From NCBI GenBank assembly GCA_947493945.1, contig CANLSR010000001.1, forward strand, positions 558,001 through 622,000: a stretch of DNA of 64,000 nucleotides, given 5' to 3'. A model generated the notes under the pieces. That model was not told the DNA's origin and did no database searches. It saw only the letters and a list, made by a program, of their open reading frames with translations. Of the stretch, positions 1-7,220 are shown piece by piece. Positions within the stretch are counted from its first letter, which is position 1; each line of letters begins with the position of its first letter. The DNA is from an uncultured bacterium (GTDB lineage Bacteria > Bacteroidota > Rhodothermia > Rhodothermales > Rubricoccaceae). Position numbers and translations under genes: made by a program.

Positions 1-640
1 CAAACTCGACCTTTCCGAACTCGCGCTCGTAGAGGTCAAGGAAGCGCTTGAGGAAGTCGGGGTTGAACAAGTCCCGGCCGAGGACCGGCCCGCCGAAGGT
101 GGGGCTGACCCGCCTCTTCTGCTGGACCTCGCACCGGAGCACGTTCTTCCCGGCGTACTCCGGTGGGACGGGGGCCTTCTTCGACTGCGCCTCCTCCACC
201 TTGTTGTAGAGGAGGAGCGTCCTCGTCTTTGTGCTGAGAGTGACGCCCCCCCTGTAGACCCCCTTCTTGTACCGAGGCCTCGACGCGACGGAACCGGTGA
301 CGAACTCGGGGGGCGAGTCCAGGGTCATGTTGAGGGCTCCGTCCAGTCGGTACACGCTGGCCCATTCCATGGGGACCCCCAGGGTCGAGGACATCTTCCA
401 CATCGCCCCCCTTATGTCGTCGGGGCTAGGGATGTAGAAGTTTGAACCGAGTCCGTATCGGGGCAGACTCCCACTCACGACCAACTCGTCGGGCTTGCCC
501 TTGACGTAGAGGTTACCGAGGCGACCGCTGAAGCAGTCCTGCGGGAGGAGGGGGTCCCGCCACCACTTCACGTGATTGAGGGAGTCGGCAGCGGAGGGGG
601 GAACGTCCCCCTCGTAGACCAGCAGAGCAGTATCGATCAC
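1..640 (-). CDS. Phage/plasmid replication initiation protein, gene II/X family (C-terminus outside window)
   Basis: I read this open frame directly from the minus strand; it runs off the left edge of the window. The visible 213 residues start at a GTG (640) with the peptide VIDTALLVY; a TTG two codons upstream (646) is an alternative. Family landmarks of filamentous-phage II/X replication proteins are visible: SGSLPRYGLGSNFY (about 56-69), VYRLDGALNMTL (about 96-107), LLLYNKVEE (about 142-150) and NVLRCEVQ near 173. These proteins nick the double-stranded origin and start rolling-circle replication; the catalytic tyrosine was not assigned. Together with the integrase at 1528-2673 this marks an integrated inovirus-like or rolling-circle element. 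GC content is visibly lower than in the flanking chromosome. Confidence in the family is good; start and C-terminus are open. Confidence 0.75.
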   Translation of the reverse strand, partial: MIDTALLVYEGDVPPSAADSLNHVKWWRDPLLPQDCFSGRLGNLYVKGKPDELVVSGSLPRYGLGSNFYIPSPDDIRGAMWKMSSTLGVPMEWASVYRLDGALNMTLDSPPEFVTGSVASRPRYKKGVYRGGVTLSTKTRTLLLYNKVEEAQSKKAPVPPEYAGKNVLRCEVQQKRRVSPTFGGPVLGRDLFNPDFLKRFLDLYEREFGKVEF

Positions 641-807
641 AACCAAATACGAGCAGGTCGGACACCTTGATAATGGAGGGGTGACGGCGTGCGGGTCCGC
701 CCCGTGGTGTCCTTTTCACAGTCCGGTCCCGCACGGCGTGCAAGGACGGGATTGTGTCGATCGTGGTCATGTGGCCCCATTGTGGGACCACCATTGCTCC
801 CACGCTG

Positions 808-1491
808 CTACGACCCAGAGACTGAGCCTGTGAGCGATTCGGCAGTCTTGTTCAGCTTCGCTATCACCGGGTCTACTTTCTTGGCGTCCGTTGCGTATCC
901 CGCCACGTTGCTGTTGAGGGTGTCGAACGAGAAATCCGTCTTCTCATCGCCCTTCCCTCTTCGGTAGAACAGTGCGCAAGCGGCTCTGATTAGGTCCGTC
1001 AAGTCGACCTTGGGTTCGTGAAGGGACCCAGTGTGGGATAGAAAGCTCTGGTACGTGAGGTAGAGCCAAATCCCAAACTCCGTCTGGGTACCCGGCCAAA
1101 AGACCCGTACCGGCCTCCCTTCAGAGCCAGCGTCCTCTTGACGGTCGCCCTCGATGAGCAGGACCTCTTCGTAGTGTGCGATCCCCTTCTTCACGTCCGA
1201 CCTCCAGCGCTCCGTCACCTCGCTGAAGTAAGCGAGATCGTCGTCCGAGAACTCCTCCAGTCCGCCGGCCATCCCCCGCTCCCAACCGCTCACGGACTCC
1301 TCCGATTCGCTAAACCCCCAGTACCTTTCCGGCCGGATCTCGGCTTCCTGCTCGTCAGCGACGAGGATGGCTTTCAGGTACACCAGTTTTTGGCGGGCCG
1401 TACCCAGAGTATCAAGCTTCTCCTTGACCGCCTCCCAGGACGGCCTCTTGTATTTCGGATTGGGGTACACGGCAGCGAGATCAGGGGCCAC
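808..1491 (-). CDS. Hypothetical protein of the integrated element (weak RteC-like C-terminus)
   Basis: A 227-residue acidic protein encoded between the integrase (36 bases upstream) and the replication gene, all on the minus strand and probably one transcript. I do not recognise it with certainty. Residues about 130-190 (FWPGTQTEFGIWLY followed by a helical stretch) resemble in layout the C-terminal region of RteC-type proteins of Bacteroidota mobile elements, which are linked to excision control, but the match is by eye and weak. No signal peptide, membrane segment or catalytic motif is seen. Being placed between int and rep suggests a role in excision, replication or regulation of the element. 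Confidence 0.55.
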   Translation of the reverse strand: MAPDLAAVYPNPKYKRPSWEAVKEKLDTLGTARQKLVYLKAILVADEQEAEIRPERYWGFSESEESVSGWERGMAGGLEEFSDDDLAYFSEVTERWRSDVKKGIAHYEEVLLIEGDRQEDAGSEGRPVRVFWPGTQTEFGIWLYLTYQSFLSHTGSLHEPKVDLTDLIRAACALFYRRGKGDEKTDFSFDTLNSNVAGYATDAKKVDPVIAKLNKTAESLTGSVSGS

Positions 1492-1527
1492 CGTGTACTC
1501 CGTTCTCCGACTCCTGCTCCGACCGGC

Positions 1528-2673
1528 TTAGGACCCGTAAGCAGATCGGACCCAGTCCGTCACGGCGTCGGCTCTCAGCCTTGTATACCGCTCCGTCACC
1601 GTGATCGAGGAGTGCCCGGCAAACTGGCGGATGGCGTCGATGGGTACTCCCCGTTCTGCGAGCCGGGTCAGCGCTGTGTGTCGGGTAGAGTGGAAGTTGA
1701 TGTCGTCAGGGAGCCCGGCCAGCTTCCTGAACTTCGAGAAGGCCCGAGACAACTGGTGGAGCCCAGGGGCCTCTCCTCGGTGGGTCTTGAACACGGATCC
1801 CGACACGTCGGAGCCTCTGAGACGCTCAAAGACGACCACCGCCGGGTCCGGGATGGGCACGGCCCGCTCCTTCCCCGACTTCGTACTGAAGCCGCCCTCG
1901 TTCCTCACGGTCAGCACCCGGGCCTCGACGTTGATGTGACGCCAGCGGAGCGCACACACCTCCCCTCGTCGCAGTCCGAGGCAGACATTGGCCCGTACCA
2001 CCTCCCCGATCCACGACCAGTCCACGGCTCTTCCATCTTTGCGGCTGGCCACGTTGAACGACTCGACGGCATCAAGGAAGGCTTTGACTTGCTGGTCGGT
2101 CATCGACTTCGGAGCCTGCTCCGGGAGCTTGGGGAGGCGAACAGCCTTCGTGTGGTCGGCATCCAGAACTCCGGCCCTCACGAGCCACCGGTAGAGGTAG
2201 CCGATGTGGGACCGGTACTTGTGCTTCGTGATGAGCCTGACCGACCTCGACGCCAACAGCGAAGCCACGTGGTCCGCCGAGAGAGAACGGGCCGGAGTGT
2301 CCTTGCCGACATGGGCCTCGAAGACGCCCAGGATGTCCGTATACGTCTGAACCGTGAAAGGAGAGAGGTGGTCGTGGTCCGCGAGATAGGACGCGACCGC
2401 CTCCCCGAGAGTCAGGTCACTTCGGGTCTCGTCTTCTGCTTCACGACGTGACTCTGCCTTCGGAGCCCACGGGTCGTCAGTCCACGGGTTGAACTCTTGG
2501 TCTACAAACCGGCGCTCCAACTCGGCCAGCCTTCTCCGGGCCTCTGGCTTCGTCGTCGTCTTGAGTGGGACCCGCTTCCGTTGGGGTCGAAGGGTCTTGC
2601 AGTAGAACTGGGCGTAGTAGAGGTCACCCTGCTTGAAGAGGCTCGCCATGGCATGGGGTGTCTGCGTCCCCAC
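1528..2673 (-). CDS. Tyrosine site-specific recombinase (integrase)
   Basis: Phage-type integrase of 381 residues that would insert and excise the element. A SAM-like core-binding domain covers about 87-170 and the catalytic domain about 190-375. The catalytic set is complete: R235 in GLRRGE, a lysine in TKSGKER (265 or 268), H328 and R331 in FHSTRH, H354 in FAGHSS and Y363 in TERYTRL. The start used is a GTG; an ATG eight codons later (2649) beginning MASLFKQGDLYY is equally likely, since arm-binding domains often begin with such a motif. The gene lies 167 bases from the 3' end of tRNA-Cys, the usual position of an integrase next to its attachment site. Confidence 0.93.
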   Translation of the reverse strand: MGTQTPHAMASLFKQGDLYYAQFYCKTLRPQRKRVPLKTTTKPEARRRLAELERRFVDQEFNPWTDDPWAPKAESRREAEDETRSDLTLGEAVASYLADHDHLSPFTVQTYTDILGVFEAHVGKDTPARSLSADHVASLLASRSVRLITKHKYRSHIGYLYRWLVRAGVLDADHTKAVRLPKLPEQAPKSMTDQQVKAFLDAVESFNVASRKDGRAVDWSWIGEVVRANVCLGLRRGEVCALRWRHINVEARVLTVRNEGGFSTKSGKERAVPIPDPAVVVFERLRGSDVSGSVFKTHRGEAPGLHQLSRAFSKFRKLAGLPDDINFHSTRHTALTRLAERGVPIDAIRQFAGHSSITVTERYTRLRADAVTDWVRSAYGS

Positions 2674-2722
2674 TTGCTCTCCAGGAGGGCCGACCCCACG
2701 GAGGGGCTGCCAGATCGTAGCA

Positions 2723-2748
2723 GTTTCGTAGCAGTGATTGCTACGAAC
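2723..2748. repeat. Inverted repeat upstream of integrase
   Basis: GTTTCGTAGCA and TGCTACGAAC form a near-perfect inverted repeat around a 5-base centre, and GTAGCAGT is also directly repeated just to the left (from 2717). The position between int and tRNA-Cys suits an integrase or excisionase arm site or an operator of int. The function is inferred from location only. Confidence 0.45.
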
Positions 2749-2776
2749 CCTCTAGTCCGGCGACTTCGCCAACGAG

Positions 2777-2810
2777 AAGGCCCACCCCTGCAATGTGCAG
2801 AAGTGGGCTT
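2777..2810 (-). terminator. Hairpin terminator after the tRNA cluster
   Basis: AAG(G)CCCAC and GTGGGCTT pair, with an inner CTGCA/TGCAG helix, giving a strong two-part hairpin 30 bases beyond the 3' end of tRNA-Cys on the minus strand. It probably ends the Pro-Arg-Cys tRNA transcript. If the element inserted at the tRNA 3' end, this hairpin would belong to the element. Confidence 0.5.
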
Positions 2811-2839
2811 AGCGACCCCAGAAGGCCGATTCTCAGACG

Positions 2840-2910
2840 AGGTGCCGACCGGATTTGAACCGGTGTACCAGGTTTTGCAGACCTGTGCCTAACCCCTCGG
2901 CCACGGCACC
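2840..2910 (-). tRNA. tRNA-Cys (GCA)
   Basis: Cloverleaf of 71 bases: acceptor GGTGCCG pairs with CGGCACC, the discriminator base is U as usual for tRNA-Cys, the T arm contains GGTTCAAATCC, and the seven-base anticodon loop CTGCAAA gives anticodon GCA. CCA is not encoded. It is the last gene of a three-tRNA cluster on the minus strand, and its 3' end faces the integrated element, so it is the likely attachment target. Confidence 0.95.
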
Positions 2911-2997
2911 ACGCCCGGAATCTACACCACGCGGCCGCCGCCGTCACGGACCGTCGGCGAAGAAACCCACTGCCGGGCGGGCGGCGGGCGCCAGAGG

Positions 2998-3071
2998 CAG
3001 GCCTGCCAGGACTCGAACCTGGAACCCTCGACTTAGAAGGTCGACGCTCTATCCGGTTGAGCTACAGGCCC
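2998..3071 (-). tRNA. tRNA-Arg (TCT)
   Basis: Cloverleaf of 74 bases with acceptor GGGCCTG pairing with CAGGCCT (one G-U at the end), T arm CCAGGTTCGAGTCCTGG and anticodon loop CTTCTAA, so anticodon TCT. CCA is not encoded. It lies between tRNA-Pro and tRNA-Cys with short spacers and is probably co-transcribed with them. Confidence 0.95.
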
Positions 3072-3084
3072 ATAGGGCTACGTG

Positions 3085-3158
3085 TCGGGGCGGCGGGATT
3101 CGAACCCACGACCTCCTGCTCCCAAAGCAGGCGCGCTACCGAGCTGCGCTACGCCCCG
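3085..3158 (-). tRNA. tRNA-Pro (TGG)
   Basis: Cloverleaf of 74 bases: acceptor CGGGGCG pairs with CGCCCCG, discriminator A, T loop TTCGAAT, anticodon loop TTTGGGA giving TGG. First gene of the Pro-Arg-Cys cluster on the minus strand. CCA is not encoded. Confidence 0.95.
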
Positions 3159-3228
3159 AGCGGCCGACGGAGCGACCGTGGCCGAAGATACGGCCGCGCT
3201 ACCTTCCGGGGCACCCTGCTCCCCCCTT

Positions 3229-3675
3229 TTGACGGACCCCTCCCCCCTCGCCCGCTCCCTCCGCGTCGTCTGGCTGGCGGTGTGCGCCGGCGCGGCGCTC
3301 GCGCTGGGCGTGATGGGCGCGCTCGCGGCGAGCGCCGGCCGGCCGGCGATGCCCCAGCACGCCCAGGCCGCCTTCTACACCGTCGCCGTGCTGTCGATGG
3401 CCTCCCTGGCGGGCGCGTTCTGGCTCGCCCGCCGCATGGAGGCCCGGCTGCTGCGGGCCGGCTCCGACGCCGAGGCCGAGCGCGTCGTGCGGAGCTACGG
3501 CGTGGCCGCCCTGGCCGCGGCCGAGGTCCCCGTGCTGGCCGGGGCGCTCGCCGCGCTCCTGACCGGCGACCTGCTGGCGCTCGCGTTCGGCGCGCCGCTG
3601 TTCGCCTTCGCCTGGCTGACGTGGCCCAGCGACGGCCGCGTCGGCTACTGGCTCGACCTCCGCCGCCACGGCTGA
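3229..3675 (+). CDS. Small integral membrane protein, function unknown
   Basis: The reading frame is open from inside tRNA-Pro, so the true start must lie downstream. A TTG at 3229 gives 148 residues; a GTG at 3277 is an alternative. The protein is Ala/Leu-rich with about four membrane segments: VVWLAVCAGAALALG, FYTVAVLSMASLAGAFWLA, a long AALAAAEVPVLAGALAALL stretch and LALAFGAPLFAFAWLTW, ending in a charged tail. No family was recognised. It is transcribed away from the tRNA cluster and ends at a strong hairpin (3711-3742). Confidence 0.6.
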   Translation: MTDPSPLARSLRVVWLAVCAGAALALGVMGALAASAGRPAMPQHAQAAFYTVAVLSMASLAGAFWLARRMEARLLRAGSDAEAERVVRSYGVAALAAAEVPVLAGALAALLTGDLLALAFGAPLFAFAWLTWPSDGRVGYWLDLRRHG

Positions 3676-3710
3676 CGGCCCGCTCCGCCAGCGGGGCCGC
3701 CACGCACGAA

Positions 3711-3742
3711 GCGGGGGCAGCCCCGTCTGGAACTGCCCCCGC
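3711..3742. terminator. Convergent intrinsic terminator
   Basis: Perfect 10-base inverted repeat GCGGGGGCAG / CTGCCCCCGC around a 12-base loop, between the plus-strand membrane gene and the minus-strand DUF4295 gene. No long U tract on either side, so it may work as a bidirectional hairpin terminator. Confidence 0.6.
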
Positions 3743-3766
3743 TGGGTTCGGACCGGCGGCGTGGCC

Positions 3767-3816
3767 GGGCTAGGCGGCCTTACGGGCTAGGCGGCCTTAC
3801 GGGCTAGGCGGCCTTA
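3767..3816. repeat. Three tandem copies of a 17-base unit across a stop codon
   Basis: GGGCTAGGCGGCCTTAC is repeated at 3767 and 3784 and a third, almost complete copy starts at 3801. The third copy contains the stop codon of the DUF4295 gene (TAG on the minus strand). It looks like slippage duplication of the gene end and its first downstream bases. Confidence 0.85.
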
Positions 3817-3980
3817 GCGGCCTTGAGCTCGTCCTGGACCGCGTCGGCCAGGACCATGCGCGAGCGGAACTCGAACTGGCCGTTCTGCTTCTTGGACGCC
3901 ACGATGATCTTGGCCATCTGCTTGGCTTCCTGGCCCGCGCCACGGTTGGTGCGCTGGTTCTTAGAGACTTTCTTCGCCAT
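3804..3980 (-). CDS. DUF4295 family small basic protein
   Basis: A 58-residue protein read directly from the minus strand, starting MAKKVSKNQR and containing AKIIVASKKQNGQFEFRSRM. This is the pattern of DUF4295, a short basic family found in Bacteroidota directly after rpmG. It lies 98 bases downstream of rpmG and very likely shares the rpmB-rpmG transcript. Its role is unknown; the context and basic charge suggest a ribosome-associated function. The stop codon lies in the third copy of a 17-base tandem repeat. No Shine-Dalgarno is visible before the ATG. Confidence 0.85.
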   Translation of the reverse strand: MAKKVSKNQRTNRGAGQEAKQMAKIIVASKKQNGQFEFRSRMVLADAVQDELKAAKAA

Positions 3981-4078
3981 GAGTCGGGGGGGATGGTGGG
4001 TGCTTAGTGCCTAACGCGGAGCCGGCGCACCTCGTGCCGAGCGCCCCACGCCCGTCCGGCGTGCCGTCCGCGGCGGAG

Positions 4079-4249
4079 CTACTTGATCTCGCGGTGCAGC
4101 GTGTGCTTGCGGAGCACCGGGTTGTACTTCTTGATCTCCAGCCGCTGCGTCGTGTTGCGGCGGTTCTTCATCGTCGAGTAGCGCGAGGTGCCGGGCGCCT
4201 CGGTGCACTCGATGATGATCTGGTGGCGTGCGTCTTTGGCCTTGGCCAT
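4079..4249 (-). CDS. rpmG: 50S ribosomal protein L33
   Basis: A 56-residue protein starting [18 protein letters not shown], with the L33 core [23 protein letters not shown] and C-terminal [11 protein letters not shown] in pieces that fit the family closely. Cysteines of the zinc-binding (C+) form are missing: there is only one Cys, so this is a zinc-independent type. It lies 51 bases after rpmB and 98 before DUF4295, the normal Bacteroidota order. Confidence 0.95.
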   Translation of the reverse strand: MAKAKDARHQIIIECTEAPGTSRYSTMKNRRNTTQRLEIKKYNPVLRKHTLHREIK

Positions 4250-4300
4250 CGTCTCGTGTGGTCTGTGCGGGCCGTGCGGCGCGCGGTGAGGGGGATGGGC

Positions 4301-4540
4301 CTAGGCGAGGGACACGCCCTTGGCGCGGGCCTCCTTGAGGACGGCCGTGATCCCCTTCTTGTTGATCGTCTTGATCGTGGTCGCGGACACGCGCAGCGTG
4401 ATCCACCGGTCCTCTTCGGGCAGGTAGAACCGCTTTTTCTGGAGGTTCACGTTGAACCGCCGCCGCACCTTGTTGTGCGCGTGAGAAACGTGGTTGCCGA
4501 ACATCGGCCCCTTGCCCGTGATCTGATCTTTGCGTGCCAT
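4301..4540 (-). CDS. rpmB: 50S ribosomal protein L28
   Basis: A 79-residue protein from the ATG at 4540 (MARKDQITGKGPMFGNHVSHA), which fits L28: N-terminal zinc-free form, the KVRRRFNVNLQKKRFY stretch, and ITLRVSATTIKTINKKG near the C terminus. A longer in-frame upstream extension has no family support. First gene of the rpmB-rpmG-DUF4295 operon. The bases before the ATG contain no Shine-Dalgarno. A promoter of the Bacteroidota type is seen about 90 bases upstream. Confidence 0.95.
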   Translation of the reverse strand: MARKDQITGKGPMFGNHVSHAHNKVRRRFNVNLQKKRFYLPEEDRWITLRVSATTIKTINKKGITAVLKEARAKGVSLA

Positions 4541-4867
4541 CGGTTCGGTCGGCCCAGTGCGGCCGGGGGATCTCTGAGTGGATGCGGTCGCCGCCGCGGG
4601 GCCACAGGCCACCAAGCGACGGAGCCCAGGAACCTACGGACCGCATCGCCTGCCGCCAACTCCAAACCCTCCCCCACCTGTGAGTCTGGAGCGAAGACGG
4701 GCTAGAGGAATCAGAAGCAAGGCGTCGGGGGGCGCCGTCGGCGCGCTCCCTGGAGAGCGTCGGCCTCGCGTAATCATCGGCCGGCAACGAGTCCCGAGAG
4801 AGGCTGCCGAGTCGCGGGGCCCACTCAGCTGGAACCTTTTGACTCCTACCCCCCCCTGACGCCTCGC
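4541..4867. other. Intergenic stretch between the barrel gene and rpmB
   Basis: 327 bases without a supported gene. It holds the candidate rpmB promoter (4629-4659) and the end of the upstream envelope transcript. I see no strong hairpin, no RNA gene and no coding bias; short frames here belong to shadows of rpmB. Confidence 0.6.
4629..4659 (-). promoter_or_regulatory. Candidate rpmB operon promoter
   Basis: On the minus strand TTG is followed after 20 bases by TAGGTTCC, close to the Bacteroidota sigma-A pattern TTG-N19-21-TAnnTTTG. It would give a 5' leader of about 80 bases before rpmB. Confidence 0.4.
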
Positions 4868-6169
4868 CTACAACCAGCCCAGGCGGAGTTGGACGACGTG
4901 GTTGCGGCGGCGCGCCTGGCCGAGCAGGCGGCCGTCCTCGACGCCGTAGGTGGCGTACTCCAGCCGCGCCACGCGCGTCCGCAGCCCGATGCCGGCCGAC
5001 GGCATGCCCTGGCTCACCCCCGCCCGCAGGTCCAGGACCCCCACCAGCCGGGCGCGGACGCCGGCGCGCAGGCCGGCCTGGACCGACTGGTCGAGGTCGG
5101 CCGTCGAGGCCGAGGTGTAGTCCAGGGCCACGGACGCGCCGGACACGCCCGGCAGGCGGGCGGGCAGCCGGTACGCGACGCCGACGCGGACGACCGGGTC
5201 GGGCTCGCGCCCGTCGAACTGGCGCTCCATGCGGGCGATCTCGACGGCGTCGTCGGGCCGGTCGCTGGCGCCGGAGACGGCGATGGAGCGGTCGAAGCCG
5301 TAGCTCACCGCGCCGCCCACGTTGGACACCTCGGCGCCCAGGTCGAGCCCGGGCACGCCGACGTCGCGGCCGTAGAGCCCGGCCGCCAGCCGGACGGTCT
5401 CGCCGCGCAGCACGTAGAGCTTCTCGCCGTCCGGGTCGATCGCGTCGACGGGGTCGGTCTTGGTGGTCACGCGCCGCTGGAGGTAGGTCCCCCGCACGCC
5501 GACGCGCACGCCCGGCAGCGCGCCCCGGGTCACGCGCCCGAGGTCGAGCCCGATCACGACGGGCACGGCGAGGTCCACCTGGGCGAACCCGTCCAGGACG
5601 GGGATGCCCGCGCCGCCGTCGACGATGCGCGCCCGGCTGGCGCCCCGCGCGTACGCGCCGACGCCCAGCCCGACGGCGCCGACGGAGACCTGGAGCGACG
5701 GCGCCAGCACGGCCAGGTCGGCCGTCTTGGAGCTCGCGCCCACGCGCAGCGCCTCGTCGTAGAGCGCCGCGAGCCGGTCGGGGTCGTCGCGGCGGATGTC
5801 CTCCAGGCCGTCCTCGATGGCCGGCCCCAGGCGGTCGGCGTAGAAGGCGTAGGTCTCGCGGGCGTTCCCGCCCAGGCCCACCGCCGCGCCGAGCACGTTG
5901 AGCGAGAACCGGCGACCGGCGACGTGCGCCGGGTTGGCGGTAAAGGGCGAGTCCAGCGTGGGCAGCGCGGCCACGGCGTCGCCCGCGGCCAACCGCTCCA
6001 GGTCGGAGGCGGCGGCCGGCGTTTCCCGGGCGGCCGAGGTGAACGTCTGGGCCGACGCCGCCGGCGCGCTGGCGGCGGCGGCCAGGGCCAGGACGGCCGC
6101 GACCAGGGTGGCGAGGGCGGTGCGCAGTGGGCCGGACGTCATGAGCAGGTCGGAGGAGATGGGAGACAT
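4868..6169 (-). CDS. Outer-membrane beta-barrel protein, TraF/PorV-like
   Basis: A 433-residue exported protein with a signal peptide (hydrophobic LATLVAAVLALAAAASAPAA, cleavage near AQT at about 40). The mature part begins with DSPFTANPAHVAGRRFSLNVLG, the N-terminal pattern of TraF_2/PorV-type barrels, and continues as alternating amphipathic strands up to a terminal aromatic-rich strand ending RLGWL, typical of outer-membrane barrels. It starts three bases after the stop of the lipoprotein gene, so the two are co-expressed. A later start (MTSGPLRT, ten codons on) is also possible and removes a short charged extension. Specific function unknown. Confidence 0.7.
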   Translation of the reverse strand: MSPISSDLLMTSGPLRTALATLVAAVLALAAAASAPAASAQTFTSAARETPAAASDLERLAAGDAVAALPTLDSPFTANPAHVAGRRFSLNVLGAAVGLGGNARETYAFYADRLGPAIEDGLEDIRRDDPDRLAALYDEALRVGASSKTADLAVLAPSLQVSVGAVGLGVGAYARGASRARIVDGGAGIPVLDGFAQVDLAVPVVIGLDLGRVTRGALPGVRVGVRGTYLQRRVTTKTDPVDAIDPDGEKLYVLRGETVRLAAGLYGRDVGVPGLDLGAEVSNVGGAVSYGFDRSIAVSGASDRPDDAVEIARMERQFDGREPDPVVRVGVAYRLPARLPGVSGASVALDYTSASTADLDQSVQAGLRAGVRARLVGVLDLRAGVSQGMPSAGIGLRTRVARLEYATYGVEDGRLLGQARRRNHVVQLRLGWL

Positions 6170-6172
6170 GGA

Positions 6173-7075
6173 TCAGGCGTCGCAGTAGTCGGCCACGGCC
6201 GACCGGAGTTCTTGGTAGGCGTCGAGCGCGACGGCGACGACCTCGGCCGCGACCGAGCCCGACCCGACCAGCGCCGCCCGCGCGTCGAGCGACAGCACGG
6301 CCTGGCCGACGCCGCGGATGGCCTGCTCGGCGTCGGCGCGAAGCGCGGCCTCGTCCTCGACGCAGATGACGATGGAGCCGTCCGCGCGTCGGTACCAGGT
6401 GGTCTGCTGGGGCAGCCGCTCGGCGACGAACAGGTAGGCGTCGAGAAAGCGCGCCAGCGCGTTCACGGCCAGCGCCTGGGCCACCTGGGGCTCGGTCAAC
6501 CCCCGGCCGGCCAACTCCGCCAGCGCCGCGTCGCGGTCGTAGGCCAGCGCGCCGTCCACCACCGACGTGCACGCGTCGAAGCTCTGGAGCGCGTCCGGGA
6601 CGACGGGCCCCAGCAGGGCGGCGGTGCGGGCGAGCGTCGCCGCGTGGGCCGCGAGCGTGTCGAAGCCGGCCACGCTGGTCGGGTCGAAGGGCCGGGCGGA
6701 CGGGTCGTCGGCCAGCGCGCAGTAGTCGCCCTGCCGCGCGGACGGGCCGCGCTGGGCGGCCGGCGACGCCTCGGACTCGGCGGTCTCGGACAAGAACCGG
6801 CCGATGCGGTCGAGGTCCATCAGGTCCAGCCCGTCGCGCTGGAGCAGCGTCGTGGCCAGCTCGACGCGTACCTCGGCGTCGTCCGGCTGGCGCTCGTGGG
6901 CGCCCTCCAGCAACGTGACGGCGCGGGCCAGGTCGCCGCCCTGGCGGGCCGCCACGGCGTCGTCCACGATCAGGGCCACGTCGGCGCCGGCGTCGAAGCC
7001 GGAGGTCTCGTCGCAGGCGGCGAGCAGGAGCAAGGCGGCGGCGAGCGCGCGCCCCGCGGTCGAGGTCAGGGACAT
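6173..7075 (-). CDS. Lipoprotein of unknown function with a short TPR-like region
   Basis: A 300-residue protein with a type II signal peptide: hydrophobic ALAAALLLLAAC with the lipobox cysteine at about residue 20. Residues about 35-75 form helix pairs of the TPR type (ARQGGDLARAVTLLEGAHERQPDDAEV). The rest is Ala-rich and helical, with two conserved-looking Cys (YCALADD and FDACTS). It ends three bases before the beta-barrel gene, so the pair probably works together at the outer membrane, perhaps as a lipoprotein partner of the barrel. Confidence 0.65.
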   Translation of the reverse strand: MSLTSTAGRALAAALLLLAACDETSGFDAGADVALIVDDAVAARQGGDLARAVTLLEGAHERQPDDAEVRVELATTLLQRDGLDLMDLDRIGRFLSETAESEASPAAQRGPSARQGDYCALADDPSARPFDPTSVAGFDTLAAHAATLARTAALLGPVVPDALQSFDACTSVVDGALAYDRDAALAELAGRGLTEPQVAQALAVNALARFLDAYLFVAERLPQQTTWYRRADGSIVICVEDEAALRADAEQAIRGVGQAVLSLDARAALVGSGSVAAEVVAVALDAYQELRSAVADYCDA

Positions 7076-7220
7076 GGGGGGTCCGGTGGTGAGCGGGCCC
7101 TAGGTCTCGGCCACCGGGCCCCGCGCTTAACTGCCTCCCCAAAAGGGAATGCGCCCACCTCCCTCCCCGCTGGCGGGCGCCGCCGGCCGGCCGGTGTCCC
7201 TACCGGTCCGGCCCGGCGCG

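Noticed and set aside
36-401. 121-codon minus-strand frame at the left edge
   Set aside because: Another frame of the same strand carries clear II/X replication-protein motifs across the full stretch; this one is its shadow.
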